DNA of 64,000 bases from Crambe crambe (taxonomy: Eukaryota; Porifera; Demospongiae; Poecilosclerida; Crambeidae): positions 4,646,480 to 4,710,479 of the forward strand of contig OZ004593.1 in the NCBI GenBank assembly GCA_963924555.1, written 5' to 3'. This document shows, piece after piece, positions 40,176 to 51,523 of this stretch. Position 1 is the stretch's first letter. Every line of letters begins with the position of its first letter. A program made the translations under genes and the position numbers. The notes under the pieces were generated by a model, which ran no database searches, was not told where the DNA came from, and saw only the letters and a program-made list of their open reading frames with translations.

Positions 40176-41843
40176 ATGAAAATTGTTTTAATTATCTTTG
40201 TTTTTCTTCACACCTGGAGCAACGAAGCTTCTCCGAAAAGAAGTGAACAGTTGAAAAATGAAGTGAAAGGAGGGGGACCCGAATCAGATCCTTGGACGGA
40301 AGATCGTGCCCCGCATAATCATGATGTTATGACAACTACCAGACCCCTCTCTGTCCTTCTATTAAACGGTCTGTACCTCGGTCATCTCTTCCCCCTGGTT
40401 AGTTTAGGTGAGGAATTGGTGAGAAGGGGCCACAATGTCACTCTCTGTGCCAATGTACTCAAGGGATCAAGCATCTATCCAGAAATTGCCGAGAGGGTTG
40501 GAATCCAGTTTGTGAGTGCAGGCTATGATAGTGGAGTCACACAAGAGGAATTTGATGATATTCAATTAGCATTATACCACTTAAAGATGGAGCACTTTAA
40601 TACAGCACAACTGATCCATCTTGGATGGCCATCTATGATCCAGATCAGAGCCAAGGTAGAGGAAATTGGGTTGAACCAATTTGACATTATCGTCAGCGAT
40701 TTTGCCCTCATACCAACTAGTGTTTACTTCCATGAAAAGGGCAAGAAGTCTATCATATTCAGCACTTTATTATCAGTACGATTCCCAGCTACTGAACCAG
40801 AATGGCCTGTTCCAATAGTCAGTTCAGGACAAGCAGATGACCTCAGTTTCATAGAGAGGTTCCTCAATACCTTTTTCATCAGACCTTTAACTTACTCTTT
40901 TTTAAACCCCATATTTGAGGGTATAACTGGATCTGATCCACACTACAAGGAAGTTCTAGGAAATGTGACCGTTCTCTCTTACCCTGGTGTGCACATACCT
41001 GTGATCATAACTTCAGTATATGGTTTCGATTATCCAAGAATACGATGGCCTCTTATTGAATATGTGGGTCCTGTGCTGACAAACTCACCTCCACAGATTG
41101 ATGAAGAACTGCAGACTTGGCTTGATGGAAAGCCTAGAAAATCCGTTATCTACATCAGCATGGGTACGACTGCTTCTCTGTCAGAAAACAATGCAAGAGC
41201 TATACTAGAAGCAGTAATGTCGACTCCTTATCATGCCTTGTGGGTGATTAAGCCTCGAAATAGAGATGTACTTAATGGTGTTGACTTGACAGTGTATGGT
41301 AGCCGGTTGTTCTTGGCGGAGTGGGTTCCTCAGCAAAGAGTTCTGAGACATGCGTCAATTTTGATGGCTGTGCTGCACTGTGGTTTGAACGGAGTCCAGG
41401 AGAGTCTCTCCAATGCTCTTCCTGTTATCTGTATACCTTATGCCTATGACCAGTTTGAAGTAGCCACGAGGATTGCTAGTGCTGGTGTGGGTATTCCCAT
41501 GTATGGCTTCATCGATTCCTTAAGAGGAAAGAAAGAGTTCGATTCAGATGCGATGAAAGGTGCCATACATTCGTTGCTTTCTGGGAACTATGCTGAGAAC
41601 GCTTTAAAGATTCAGCGGCTCTTCAAGCAAGCAGGTGGTGTCAAAAGGGCTGCAGACCTGATAGAATTCTACGAAGATGTCGGATATGAACACTTGGTTC
41701 CGGCATATGCCAAACATGACTGGAATTGGGTGCAGTTTTACAATGCTGATGTCTGGATAACTCTGTGCATGACTTGCTTTGGAGTAGGATGGGTGTGGTG
41801 GAAAATAGTGAAATGGGTTCTACATAGATGTGGATGCTGCTAG
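40176..41843 (+). CDS. UDP-glycosyltransferase (UGT family, membrane-bound), intact (555 aa)
   Basis: Transfers a sugar from a UDP-sugar to small lipophilic acceptors, usually in the ER lumen; sugar and acceptor cannot be told from sequence. Single exon. N-terminal signal peptide MKIVLIIFVFLHTWSNEASP, then an unusual charged linker of about 45 residues. GLYLGHLFPLVSL holds the likely catalytic His70, with partner Asp175 in FDIIVSDFAL. The donor-binding signature runs from Trp383 to Asp425-Gln426 (EWVPQQRVLRH, HCGLNGVQES, PYAYDQ). A C-terminal membrane helix (ITLCMTCFGVGWVWWKIVKW) ends in a short Cys-rich basic tail, RCGCC. Length fits animal UGTs (about 520-560). It lies between a broken copy and a second intact paralogue; identical blocks shared with the latter suggest conversion. 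Confidence 0.93.
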   Translation: MKIVLIIFVFLHTWSNEASPKRSEQLKNEVKGGGPESDPWTEDRAPHNHDVMTTTRPLSVLLLNGLYLGHLFPLVSLGEELVRRGHNVTLCANVLKGSSIYPEIAERVGIQFVSAGYDSGVTQEEFDDIQLALYHLKMEHFNTAQLIHLGWPSMIQIRAKVEEIGLNQFDIIVSDFALIPTSVYFHEKGKKSIIFSTLLSVRFPATEPEWPVPIVSSGQADDLSFIERFLNTFFIRPLTYSFLNPIFEGITGSDPHYKEVLGNVTVLSYPGVHIPVIITSVYGFDYPRIRWPLIEYVGPVLTNSPPQIDEELQTWLDGKPRKSVIYISMGTTASLSENNARAILEAVMSTPYHALWVIKPRNRDVLNGVDLTVYGSRLFLAEWVPQQRVLRHASILMAVLHCGLNGVQESLSNALPVICIPYAYDQFEVATRIASAGVGIPMYGFIDSLRGKKEFDSDAMKGAIHSLLSGNYAENALKIQRLFKQAGGVKRAADLIEFYEDVGYEHLVPAYAKHDWNWVQFYNADVWITLCMTCFGVGWVWWKIVKWVLHRCGCC

Positions 41844-43265
41844 TGTGTTAGAGCTGCTGCAATTTTAGTATAGACACTGATCTGCTATATGGTGTTATCA
41901 CAAAAATGATGTTTCTGGTTTCATGGGGTTCAATATAAAATATTGGGGTGTTGCTATGTTTAGCTAAAACTTATACATTCAGCATGTAAAAATTTAGCAT
42001 GACTTACACCAAAGCTACACACAGACTGTTCCAAGCAAGTCTCTCTTTAGATGCATCACAACCACTAAATTTTCAAATGAGTGACTGAAAAGGGTTTCTG
42101 GGGTGGGGGAGACTCAAGTTAGAAAATCTCTGGGTGTCCCTACGTACCTCTGTATGAAACCCTGTTTTGTTTTTTTAACAGTGCAGTGTTGCATGAGCAA
42201 GACTAGTGTAAGATTAGAACCATGTGTGTTCATGGAAATGGGAGTTTCACACACCCGTCAGGCGTGTATCCCTGAACAACTGCTTTCTTAGAATAATTAG
42301 CTATTCCACCACCATTTAACCTAAATTCATTGTGGCATGTGTACTGGAATTACTCTCATCTCTTAATCCAGTCAGGAATTAAAATAGCTGCAGCTTGATA
42401 CACAATACTTGCTATAAATTCATAACCATAATGTGCACTAGCAAGAGCTGGTTACTTTTGGAGACTGCAGGCCCTTTAATGTATGCCACATCACAGACCC
42501 CCTCTTCATTTTCGGTTCAACCTTAAGTTTAACTGCTAATAGAATTGTATGATCAGACCTTTAAGCAAGAGTGAAGGATTTTTCTGCTTATCAAACTCTT
42601 GACTTCAAAAACGTAAGCATGCTGGCAGGCAAACCTCAAAGTTCCCCCCTTTAGTGCTGCCTTAGCTAAATAGTTGTAGGATGGGAAAGTTGTGAAATCC
42701 ACAGGTGGTATATACTGAACTGATCTGGTCACATTGGTAAAAATAGAGGTTGTTGTAGGTTAGAGTTACATGATAATTATCCCTTTCGTCTCTTGAAGCA
42801 TTTCGTGCTCCACATCACTGTAAAAAGTTTCCCGGCTCACAGGAAGGATTACCAGCAATCAAGGATCAATCATAACTTGCTGGCCATTGTGTTTGGCAAG
42901 AAGAGATCCACCAGCAAATCACGAAAGCAGACACACCACTAGACTTCCAAACATGTTTATGACCAAAGATATAGGAGCTGTATTAACATTCATTTTGTGT
43001 AGAGCTCAGCACCACTACCAAGGGCATCTGAAGCTAGCAAATTAGAAGCTGGAAAGAAGTAGCTAGTAAACTTTTCTGAGTCTAAAGCATAAGCATCTCA
43101 ATAATTCCCGTTTTCTTTCCTTCAAGACTGAATCAAGTGTTGGAAATCAACATCTTGAAGGCCAGGAAATGTCACATTCTCAATTTTCCTCAGCTGCACT
43201 TTAGGATCTGGGTATGCCATATTTATTTTATCATTAAACTAGCTTTTTGTACTGTGTGGCTGCTG
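41844..43265. other. Intergenic between UGT genes
   Basis: The first part (to about 42420) resembles the 3' flank of the next gene (for example 'gctgctgcaattttagtatagacact' and 'cactctcgtctctta'-like text), so the tandem duplication included the 3' flank. No other gene is seen; short frames here have no domain. Confidence 0.5.
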
Positions 43266-43270
43266 CAGGC

Positions 43271-43284
43271 GCGCGCGCGCCGGG
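43271..43284 (+). promoter_or_regulatory. CG-repeat promoter motif of the third UGT gene
   Basis: Exact copy of GCGCGCGCGCCGGG, found twice in the receptor A/ACADM divergent promoter. It ends 35 bp upstream of the chosen ATG at 43319. Being in the same position relative to unrelated genes argues for a core-promoter role. Confidence 0.5.
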
Positions 43285-43318
43285 CACTATATATTCATCG
43301 ACCCTGTACCTTCCCAAA

Positions 43319-44953
43319 ATGACGAATTTGGTATCGTTTTATATATGCCTTGTGTTTCTTCATGTCTGGAATATTTCCAGCCACGAAACTTCTCCAGAAA
43401 GCAGCGAGCGATCAGAAAATAACTTGAAAAGTGGTGAGTTCGAATCTCAGGAAGATCGCAAGATCTCTGTCCTTTTGATAAACGGTCTGTACCTCGGTCA
43501 TCTCTTCCCCCTGGTTAGTTTAGGTGAGGAATTGGTGAGAAGGGGCCACAATGTCACTCTCTGTGCCAATGTACTCAAGGGATCAAGCATCTATCCAGAA
43601 ATTGCCGAGAGGGTTGGAATCCAGTTTTTGAACCCTGGCTACGACAGTGGATTCACACAAGAAGAATTTGATGACTTTCAGTTAGGCCTCTACTCCCTCA
43701 AAGCAGACAGATTTGCAGTGAAAAATATGCACATGAACGAACCATCCATGATTCAAATCAGAGCCAAGGTAGAAGAGACTGGGCTGGATAAATTCGATAT
43801 GATTATCAGTGATGCAGTTCTCATGCCAATTGGTATCTACTTTCACAAAAAGGGAAAGAAATCTGTTCTTTTTTCAACTCTATTGGGAGGACGTTTCCCA
43901 GCTACTGAGCCAGAATGGCCTGTTCCAATAGTCAATTCAGGACAAGCAGATGACCTCAGTTTTATCGAGAGGTTTCTCAATACGTTATTCATCAGACTTT
44001 TCTTTCTCACACTCTTTAATATATTTCTTAGTATACCTGGATCTGATCCATACTACAAGGAAGTTCTAGGAAATGTGACCGTTCTCTCTTACCCTGGTGT
44101 GCACATACCTATGATCATCACTTCAGTATATGGTTTCGACTATCCAAGAATACGATGGCCTCTTATTGAATATGTGGGTCCCGTGCTGACAAACTCACCT
44201 CCACAGATTGATGGAGAACTGCAGACTTGGCTTGATGGAAAGCCTAGAAAATCCGTTATCTGCATCAGCATGGGTACGACTGCTTCTCTGTCAGAAAACA
44301 ATGCAAGAGCTATACTAGAAGCAGTAATGTCGACTCCTTATCATGCCTTGTGGGTGATTAAGCCTCAAAATAGAGATGTACTTAATGGTGTTGACTTGAC
44401 AGTGTATGGTAGCCGGTTGTTCTTGGCGGAGTGGGTTCCTCAGCAAAGAGTTCTGAGACACGTGTCAATTTTGATGACTGTGCTGCACTGTGGTTTGAAC
44501 GGAGTCCAGGAGAGTCTCTCCAATGCTCTTCCTGTTATCTGTATACCTTATGCCTATGACCAGTTTGAAGTAGCCACGAGGATTGCTAGTGCTGGTGTGG
44601 GTATTCCCATGTATGGCTTCATCGATTCCTTAAGAGGAAAGAAAGAGTTCGATTCAGATGCAATGAAAGGTGCCATACATTCGTTGCTTTCTGGGAACTA
44701 TGCTGAGAACGCTTTAAAGATTCAGCGGCTCTTCAAGCAAGCAGGTGGTGTCAAAAGGGCTGCAGACCTGATAGAATTCTACGAAGATGTCGGATATGAA
44801 CACTTGGTTCCAGCATATGCCAAACATGAATGGAATTGGGTGCAGCTTTACAATGCTGATGTCTGGATAACTCTGTGCATGACTTGCTTTGGAGTAGGAT
44901 GGGTGTGGTGGAAAATAGCGAAATGGGTTCTACATAGATGTGGATGCTGCTAG
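43319..44953 (+). CDS. UDP-glycosyltransferase (UGT family, membrane-bound), intact paralogue (544 aa)
   Basis: I chose the ATG at 43319 because it gives a good signal peptide (MTNLVSFYICLVFLHVWN); the in-frame ATG at 43247 would put the promoter CG motif inside the coding region. The role is as for the gene at 40176: GLYLGHLFPLVSL with the N-terminal His, FDMIISDAVL with Asp, the EWVPQQRVLRH...PYAYDQ donor signature, and a C-terminal membrane helix with an RCGCC tail. Differences are concentrated in the signal peptide, the short linker, and the acceptor-binding part (roughly residues 105-240: for example LGLYSLKADRFAVKNMHMNE). Two blocks are almost identical to the neighbour: about 150 bp around GLYLGHLF to VGIQF, and everything from GSDP.YKEVLGN to the end. 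That mosaic keeps the donor site constant and varies the acceptor site. Confidence 0.93.
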   Translation: MTNLVSFYICLVFLHVWNISSHETSPESSERSENNLKSGEFESQEDRKISVLLINGLYLGHLFPLVSLGEELVRRGHNVTLCANVLKGSSIYPEIAERVGIQFLNPGYDSGFTQEEFDDFQLGLYSLKADRFAVKNMHMNEPSMIQIRAKVEETGLDKFDMIISDAVLMPIGIYFHKKGKKSVLFSTLLGGRFPATEPEWPVPIVNSGQADDLSFIERFLNTLFIRLFFLTLFNIFLSIPGSDPYYKEVLGNVTVLSYPGVHIPMIITSVYGFDYPRIRWPLIEYVGPVLTNSPPQIDGELQTWLDGKPRKSVICISMGTTASLSENNARAILEAVMSTPYHALWVIKPQNRDVLNGVDLTVYGSRLFLAEWVPQQRVLRHVSILMTVLHCGLNGVQESLSNALPVICIPYAYDQFEVATRIASAGVGIPMYGFIDSLRGKKEFDSDAMKGAIHSLLSGNYAENALKIQRLFKQAGGVKRAADLIEFYEDVGYEHLVPAYAKHEWNWVQLYNADVWITLCMTCFGVGWVWWKIAKWVLHRCGCC

Positions 44954-47830
44954 TGTGTTAGAATTCTTACCTAGCTGCTGCAATTTTAGTATAGACACTA
45001 CAAAACCTGATCTACTGTATGATGTCACAAAAAATTCTGGTTCCATGGGAGAATACCATTGCACATACATCTATCAAATGAGTAGCTCTATCCACTATGT
45101 TGCTTCTATATTCAAATAAGCATTCATCAGAACGCCAGATATTAGTTGGCTACTGCAGCTATAATTCACTCTCGTCTCTTACTCCAATCAAACAGCATAC
45201 TCAAGAGCTGGTTAGACCAGGATGGGTGTGGTTGGAATGAAATATGGGTGTGGTTGTGTCTAGATAATTACAGAATTATTGTGCGCATGCGTCAAGTGAC
45301 TGTGTGTGTGTGTGTGTCTGTCTTCAGACGAGTGCTGCAGGCCCGCTGCTGTTAGTTTGAAAGTTTCCCGAGCTTTATACGCCACAAGGAGGACGAAATT
45401 CGGAGAGTGTAGCAGTAAGGTGTTCAAAGTAGCCAGAATATTAATACAGTTAGCTAGATTAGTATAAATTGTAGCTAGCTACAAGCAGATATATATTGCT
45501 ACTGGTAGTTTTTGTACTGGGGGGAGCTATTCTTAGTTAATGAGTGAAATAAGGGTGGGAATATTTGCCTGGATTTTTAGGATAGAAATTACATCATGAC
45601 AAATTATTCATACTTACAATGCATATGATGTGGCTTGCACCATGTGTTGAGTAGAAAGTAAATTGTGACCTATGCACTCTATGTACGTGATCATGGGATG
45701 ACTGCTGCTTAGCATAATGGATTGCATGTATGCACTGTTGAGATAAGGTGTGACCAAACTGTAATAACATGTAAATACTAATTAGCTATCTAAGTTTGGG
45801 GGTGTGGTCCTTAGGGTGGAGTGACACTTTACAGTATCTAGCATATATTGATTAATTAGAAGAGTTATGACATACAGGACTCGGAGCTATTGATTATGAA
45901 ATGAACTCCATCCAAATTGAGTAAATTATTACTCAAATTATTGTTTATGAGTATCAGGTGGTCCTCAAAATAGCTGTACTCATAAGATCCCTGTTCGCTG
46001 TTGGTAAAGAGAAACAGGTAGAGGATGTCCAAAGCTTTTTATGGAATATGTATATTATCTGTTTAGTCACTTTTTTTTTTTTTTCAATCACAAATAATCA
46101 TAATGCCTACATGTTTTGGCTGAAATGCCTCAGCCATCATCAGGGCTTACATAAAATATCATGTTTTCCACTGGCTACAAGTTGAATCTCCTGCTGTTCT
46201 TTGCAGGTTATACAGCGATTGCGATACATGAATTCTTGCTCTAAAAAATATGCAAAACAACAACAACAATAACAACAAAAAACAAATGAACAGCCTGCAG
46301 CAGTTAGTATCAGACAACTAGAATTTTCTAAGTGATAGGATCAAGGAAATGGGACCACTTTGGAGTATAAATTTTCCAAACTTTAGAATGTAACATGAAA
46401 AAGTCTTAGCTCTAATTGTTATGGTGGTTTGTAACCTTGTAAAGTTTTGTTTTGTGCAAGTGATCAGGTCCTTAAGTGTGCACCCATGATAGTTGTATTC
46501 ACTTGGATTATGATATAGCTGTGCTCTCCTTATCAGTGTCATTTTCTCCCTTTATTATAATAACCATCGACCTATAGCTGCCTTAATTAACAAAATGCCT
46601 TGTTGAGGACAAAGTTGAATGCACAATCAAATCATCCATGATCCTTGAAGACTACTGGCACAGCTTTGCTGTCCTTGATGTGAGTTTTATTTCATAGACA
46701 CAATAAACCTTACTTGATTAACTATGTCTACCATAATTTCGTTCATCTAGCCCATTTTAAACTCTAGCTACCTTCAATTCAGAGCCTTTTGGCCTTTGTT
46801 GAGAGGTCAGCCTCACTTTGACAGTTTAACTAAAATCAAAAAGAAGGCCACGAGGTTCCACTGTAATTTCTTTTTCTGACCTGGAAGTGATTAATGCAAT
46901 AGCTAATGGACTATTAATAATGTTCAAGGGGTCGAGTCAGAAATAAATAATGCTTGACAATTTGACAAAGCAGGGGGAACTATTTTAGTAATCCCTCTCT
47001 AACTTCTCTAATAATAAGAATTATACTTTCACTGATCCCAAAAAGGGTGCAAGGTTCCACCGTAACAGTTAGATCGTGTAGGAATATACACTATAATATA
47101 GCATGCTGAATGATGGAAGGAGGGAGGGAGGGAGGGAGGAGGACATTATGACTGTGTTTTGTTTAAAAGCCCTTCTCCCAGTAGATACCTTTGTGCATGT
47201 TGGGACTGTTGAAAAAAGTATAGGTTATTTTTGAGGGGTAAAAATATGATTTCGTGGCTAGCCTAAATTTAACCCATGACCATGTGTGCATGAAATCAAT
47301 CACGTCCAGTTCTAGATTGTATTTCAAATGCAAAAAGACTTGTCTTCTGGATCTCCAAGGCCCAATTCACTGGTATTAATCATCACCTTTAAATTTAGTG
47401 GACTAAAATATAAGTGTTCTTTTGTTGTGAAAAATAGTCCATCAGGAAGAAGCATAGATCATAATTATATTGGTCTGCATACTGGCTTCTACTACAAATG
47501 AAATAGTCGATATGTAGTCACAACTTCTACTTCTAGCACAGACATTTGCCGCTCTTGCTGCTCATTTCACTAGATGTTGCAGATAGTGTGCATGGCACAT
47601 GGCTGCTGCGTGCTGCACCGACTGACCATCCATTAACCACAAAAAGCACAAATTTTTTACCCCTTGAGAATAACTTGCTATAGGGTAGCACCTGTTATGT
47701 GAAAGTGGTTGCACCAGCAGTAGTGGAGATATTATCATGGTGGGGCTGTGCCATGACTAATTAATGATGAATCGGCTAGACTATGAAGAGCTGGTGGTTA
47801 AACCTATGTAGGAATTTCGTTGTTTTAATC
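44954..47830. other. Long stretch without a recognised gene
   Basis: The first 250 bp resemble the 3' flank of the neighbouring UGT gene. A (tg)n tract lies at 45299-45318, T-rich tracts at 46070-46085, and a (gga)n-type run (gaaggagggagggaggg) at about 47116-47142. Decayed transposon ends of the 'aggttccac(t/c)gtaa' type occur at 46852-46866 and 47050-47066. A Penelope-like end motif is possible at 46112-46150. No coding region is supported. Confidence 0.35.
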
Positions 47831-47831
47831 A

Positions 47832-47891
47832 AAGGTTAGTGGTACTGTCTGAAGGTTAGTGGTACTGTCTGAAGGTTACTGGTACTGTCCA
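47832..47891. repeat. Tandem repeat, 3 copies of a 20-bp unit
   Basis: The unit gaaggttagtggtactgtct occurs three times, the last with two changes (gaaggttactggtactgtcc). Confidence 0.85.
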
Positions 47892-47945
47892 AGCAACTTT
47901 ACAGGACTTAGTTTTGAATGGTCTCAAGGAGATAAAATTTCATTG

Positions 47946-48646
47946 AGGTTACGATATAGAGTTTGCTTTCATGAGTTAATGAGCTGGCCATGAGCCTTTT
48001 TTTGTTGAAAACTGCAGTTTGTGCCTAAGAAGCACCTCTTACTCTACAGTTGAGTGCAAAAAATGACTCCCTGAAAAGCTATGGTTACAGAGAAACACAC
48101 CGCTATGGCTGCCTACCTCAATCGATTTCTAGTCGGCAAATTTTTCCAACCTTGGCCTTGTGCTGACCGTATTTGATGGTTATTCTATTCATTCAAGCTA
48201 GTGGGCAGGGACGTACTGAGTAATTTTGAACCAGAGAAGTAGTGAACGAGAGTTACAGCTGTTCCAAGCCGATTGGTCACTTAAAATCAGCAGTAAAACC
48301 AGGTAAAAATTGCCGTATCTGAAGATAGCTTCATCACTTAACCAAAAACTCTCGATGTGTCCCTAGATATCAGTCTGTTGGACTGAAATAAGCACAGAAT
48401 GCAGCTATCAAACAACTGAGGTTGGAAAAATTCGCCAACTAGAAATCGATCGAGGTAGGCAGCCATAGCGGTGTGTTTCTCCGTAACCATAGCTTTTCAG
48501 GGAGTCAATTTTTGCACTCAGCTGTAGAGTAAGAGATGCTTCTCAGGCACAAACTGCAGTTTTCAATAAAAAAAGGCTCATGGCCAGAACAGAGTGCAGC
48601 TCATTAACTCATGAATTATTCATAAGCAAACTCTATACCGTAACCT
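47946..48646. mobile_element. Foldback element with about 210-230-bp inverted arms (0.7 kb)
   Basis: Left arm about 47946-48158, right arm about 48417-48646, spacer about 260 bp. The inner ends (ttccaacct / aggttggaa), the middle (cgctatggctgcctacctc / gaggtaggcagccatagcg) and the outer ends (ggttacgatatagag / ctctataccgtaacc) all match in inverted order, with small indels in the right arm. There is no ORF in the spacer and the target duplication could not be defined. It is a DNA-transposon-type or foldback element of unknown superfamily. Confidence 0.85.
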
Positions 48647-48830
48647 TAAGCCTATCACTATTGCCTCCATCTGCAGGTATAATTTATTATGACCATCAAA
48701 TTATTAATTCACGGTATCTTCTAGCTTTAGAGTCATGATTTGTGTGTGCATAAAGGCAAGGGGTATGGTGAAGCCTTGCAATAGCTAATACTACATGGTA
48801 CTATAAAATCTATAGTGATTCCAGGCCAAA

Positions 48831-49830
48831 AGGGACTATTATGTTATGCACTGGGGCGCTGGCAAGCATGAGGTCAAATGTGACCTTTACTACAAGTGCA
48901 AATGACCTTATAGGTATCCTTGTTAAGGAAAGGTTTAAGAGTCATTGATGAACACATACCTTATATCAAACTATCAAAATTATGGTCTAAGTGAATTGAA
49001 ATCATGAGGACTCAAGTGCTAACTTAGATATTCTCACTAAGCAAGCTTGCTCAGATGGGACTTTTAGTCACTGCAAGTGACATGCCTTATTTTAGTGCTA
49101 TTTATAGCTTCCAAATATGATATTTTACAATCTCACTCACTATTAGCCTTGCACCCAGGCTCTAAAATTTTGTGGAGGTGGAAAATATAGCCTGGTACCC
49201 TGGTACCCATTGTTAGCACATGCGCCAACCCGGTGGGTTTATAATCTCTCAGTCAGTACTGCAGCAGACAGCTAGTTCATGTACCAGTTCAGTGTGTTTT
49301 ACACCCTATCTCAGCTGGGACAACCTTTTGATAACTTTTTTTTTCTTTTTTTTTTGTCAACTGGAGCGATGAGTGAAGATAAAATGATGGCACAACTATC
49401 GGTACCAACTAGGCTTTGCTTATGGTTGAACAAAACACTTGAAATAAGCCGATGGTGTACCAGGCTAGAAGGGAATGGTGTAAAAGGTTATGGTCATCTC
49501 GTCTAGCATAGGGAGAGCAGCATTATGGATAAGGAATTTCTCAACACTATGAGTAGTTTTAGAAGTGCCAGTCTTGTCTTCTCTTCTCCAGAAGCTCATT
49601 ACAATAGCTTTTCACATTGGTATCTTGTAGCGCATGCTCGTACATGCTGTGATGTCATGCACCGACATAAAATGAAATTTTGCAACGAACAGTTGGGTAC
49701 CAGGCTCTATTTCCCGCCCCTGCATAATTTCAGAGCCTGGGTACAAGGGCTAACTCACTATTTACTTTAGCTACACTTTATTGGTCCTATGATTTCAGGT
49801 AACTATATTGCATAGGTCTAACTTAAGGGG
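48831..49830. repeat. Segmental duplicate, copy 1, interrupted by a transposon (copy 2 at 52911-53370)
   Basis: Both copies share 'caggccaaaa.gga', 'tattatgttatgc', 'gtcaaatgtgacctt', 'acttataggta'-like text, 'caaaattatggtctaagtg' and 'ctcagatgggacttttagtc', then 'attggtcctatgatt.caggtaact' and 'ataggtctaact.aagg'. In copy 1 the element at 49144-49752 lies between the last two blocks; copy 2 has no insertion. The copies are noncoding, in the same orientation, about 4 kb apart. Confidence 0.85.
49144..49752. mobile_element. TAGCC-ended TIR element, 609 bp, 9-bp duplication ACTCACTAT
   Basis: The left end (TAGCCTTGCACCCAGGCTCT, continuing to 'agcctggtaccc') is inverted over about 55 bp at the right end, which finishes GTACAAGGGCTA. 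The 9-bp ACTCACTAT lies at both borders (49135-49143 and 49753-49761), and the homologous empty site in copy 2 of the surrounding duplicate (near 53278) has it once in diverged form. Each terminus also contains a smaller internal hairpin (aggct...agcct). Short frames inside have no transposase features. The duplication size fits hAT (8) or Mutator-like (8-11) elements. Confidence 0.85.
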
Positions 49831-49989
49831 CTCCGACATGACTACACACACCAACTAAGTATAACAGGATCATTATTGTGGAAAACAGCTGAAAAACCAG
49901 GAATGCAACTTTGTGCAGGTGGCACATGAGCCATACAAGCAGGAAAAGTAATAATAGTAAACAATTGCATGTAGCTATAATAGCCAGTA

Positions 49990-50240
49990 TAGGGAGCACT
50001 CCTGAAGAATAATAATGGAGGCAATCTTTCAGCGCCAGATTCAGAGCCTATTCCAGAGCCAGTGTCACCAGAAGAGTCTGGCCCGAGTGAGACTAACTCC
50101 AGAGCTAGTCTGGGCTAGCAGACCTCCGATACAAAGAGGTGTTGAGATCCAGACGAGTCCGAAGTGCAGCGTTGAGAGAGAGAGAGAGCCAGACTCTCCT
50201 GAGTCCAGGTTCAGGGCCACCTCACCATGGCATGAGTGAT
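49990..50240 (+). other. Pro/Ser/Glu-rich open stretch, doubtful exon
   Basis: One frame reads LSAPDSEPIPEPVSPEESGP, and after a stop another gives EREPDSPESRFRATSPWHE. The composition resembles a disordered linker, but repeated 'ccagag' and 'gagaga' words could produce it by chance. No splice-consistent gene could be built. Confidence 0.2.
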
Positions 50241-50392
50241 CACTCGACCAACAGTACTGCAGGACAGAAAGACTCGGCATCCTGCCGGATATAGTGGATG
50301 GGGCTGTGTATCGGTATACTTGCAGATGCCCATAAATCCATAAGAGTCCATACTTGGCATGTTGTTTCCTCATGGTCTGGGGTAGACAGCTA

Positions 50393-50498
50393 CGGATGGG
50401 ATTAAGTGATCAGCGCTTTCAGCAGTTTATTCTAAAGCTAGAAATTCGTGATCTAGGAAGTTAGGATATATATAGACAATTCCATCCGTAGTTGTCTT
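50393..50498. repeat. Small inverted-repeat unit (about 106 bp)
   Basis: tagacagctacggatgg (50393-50409) is inverted at 50481-50498 (ccatccgtagttgtctta) with one mismatch. It may be a tiny MITE; target duplication unclear. Confidence 0.5.
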
Positions 50499-50802
50499 AT
50501 AAGTATGCAAAGGAAGGATGTGGAGCTATTTTCAACATTGTACAAAAAAAAAGAAGTATTAATTTTAGTCTTTTTAGCTTCAAGCAGTGCTAGCCTCTCG
50601 GTAACTGCCCTGTTTTTCCTAGTTCTTGGGAGATCAGCGACCGTAGATAAGTCCTCCACTGTGGTCTTTGTAGCTTATCTCTGCAAGTTTCGGTAGTCTC
50701 GATATCTGTCCCTAGCAACCTGCAAAACAAGTGCATGGGCGGGATGTTGGAGCCCCCTTAATGGCATGGTCATGACTCATTGAAATTGTGAATATATATA
50801 TA

Positions 50803-51002
50803 TCGAGAGTGGGTTAGCACTCTCTAAGTAGGGATGGCGGGACAACGGTCATAAGACTCTTCTACTCTTGCTCTACAGGTTCTCAGAAGGCTACAGTGAA
50901 ATACTACATCTACACAGAAGAGGGAAGAATGTTTAAAAGTCTAGAATTCATTCGCTAACATAAGAAAAAAACGAGTTCTAAAATCTATTGTTCTGTTTCT
51001 TT
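50803..51002. repeat. Dispersed repeat, copy 2 (copy 1 at 29957-30190)
   Basis: Same orientation and block order as copy 1, beginning 'gagtgggttagcactctcta' and ending 'ttgttctgtttct'. An (ata)n microsatellite lies directly downstream. Confidence 0.75.
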
Positions 51003-51523
51003 ATAATAATAATAATAATGTAGAAGATTGACATACCGACTCACTGGCTGTAGTCATCAAAATTCTGCTTTGGCCATCTGTTAGAGCAGCACCTAGAGGC
51101 TGATCTTTTGCTATTAGTTTTGACTAAGGCTCTACTTCATAAATCAGTGATATTGATAGATAAGTGCACATGTGGCTACAGTAGAGCTAAGTTTCAGTTC
51201 AGTAGCTCTTAAGTTTAGCTAGCTGAACTAGGTCTTCAGTTTAATAGCTATTTATTTATGATGTTCCAGTCACTCCTTGCTGTATTGCAGTACAGATGCT
51301 CATCCTATAGTAGCATTATAGCCAGTACTTGGCTGTAGTGGTAGTCAGCTCACTTCACCATGCCATGCACATGTCATTTACATTACTGTTGCTGTAAAGT
51401 TTTAATAGATAAAATTCAAATAGCTAAACAAATTCTTCGACCAGAGACTGCTATAAAAGAAAAGTTTATGTAGAGCTGGCTTTGTATAGTACTCTACTGT
51501 AGACTCATGTCAAATTAATAATC

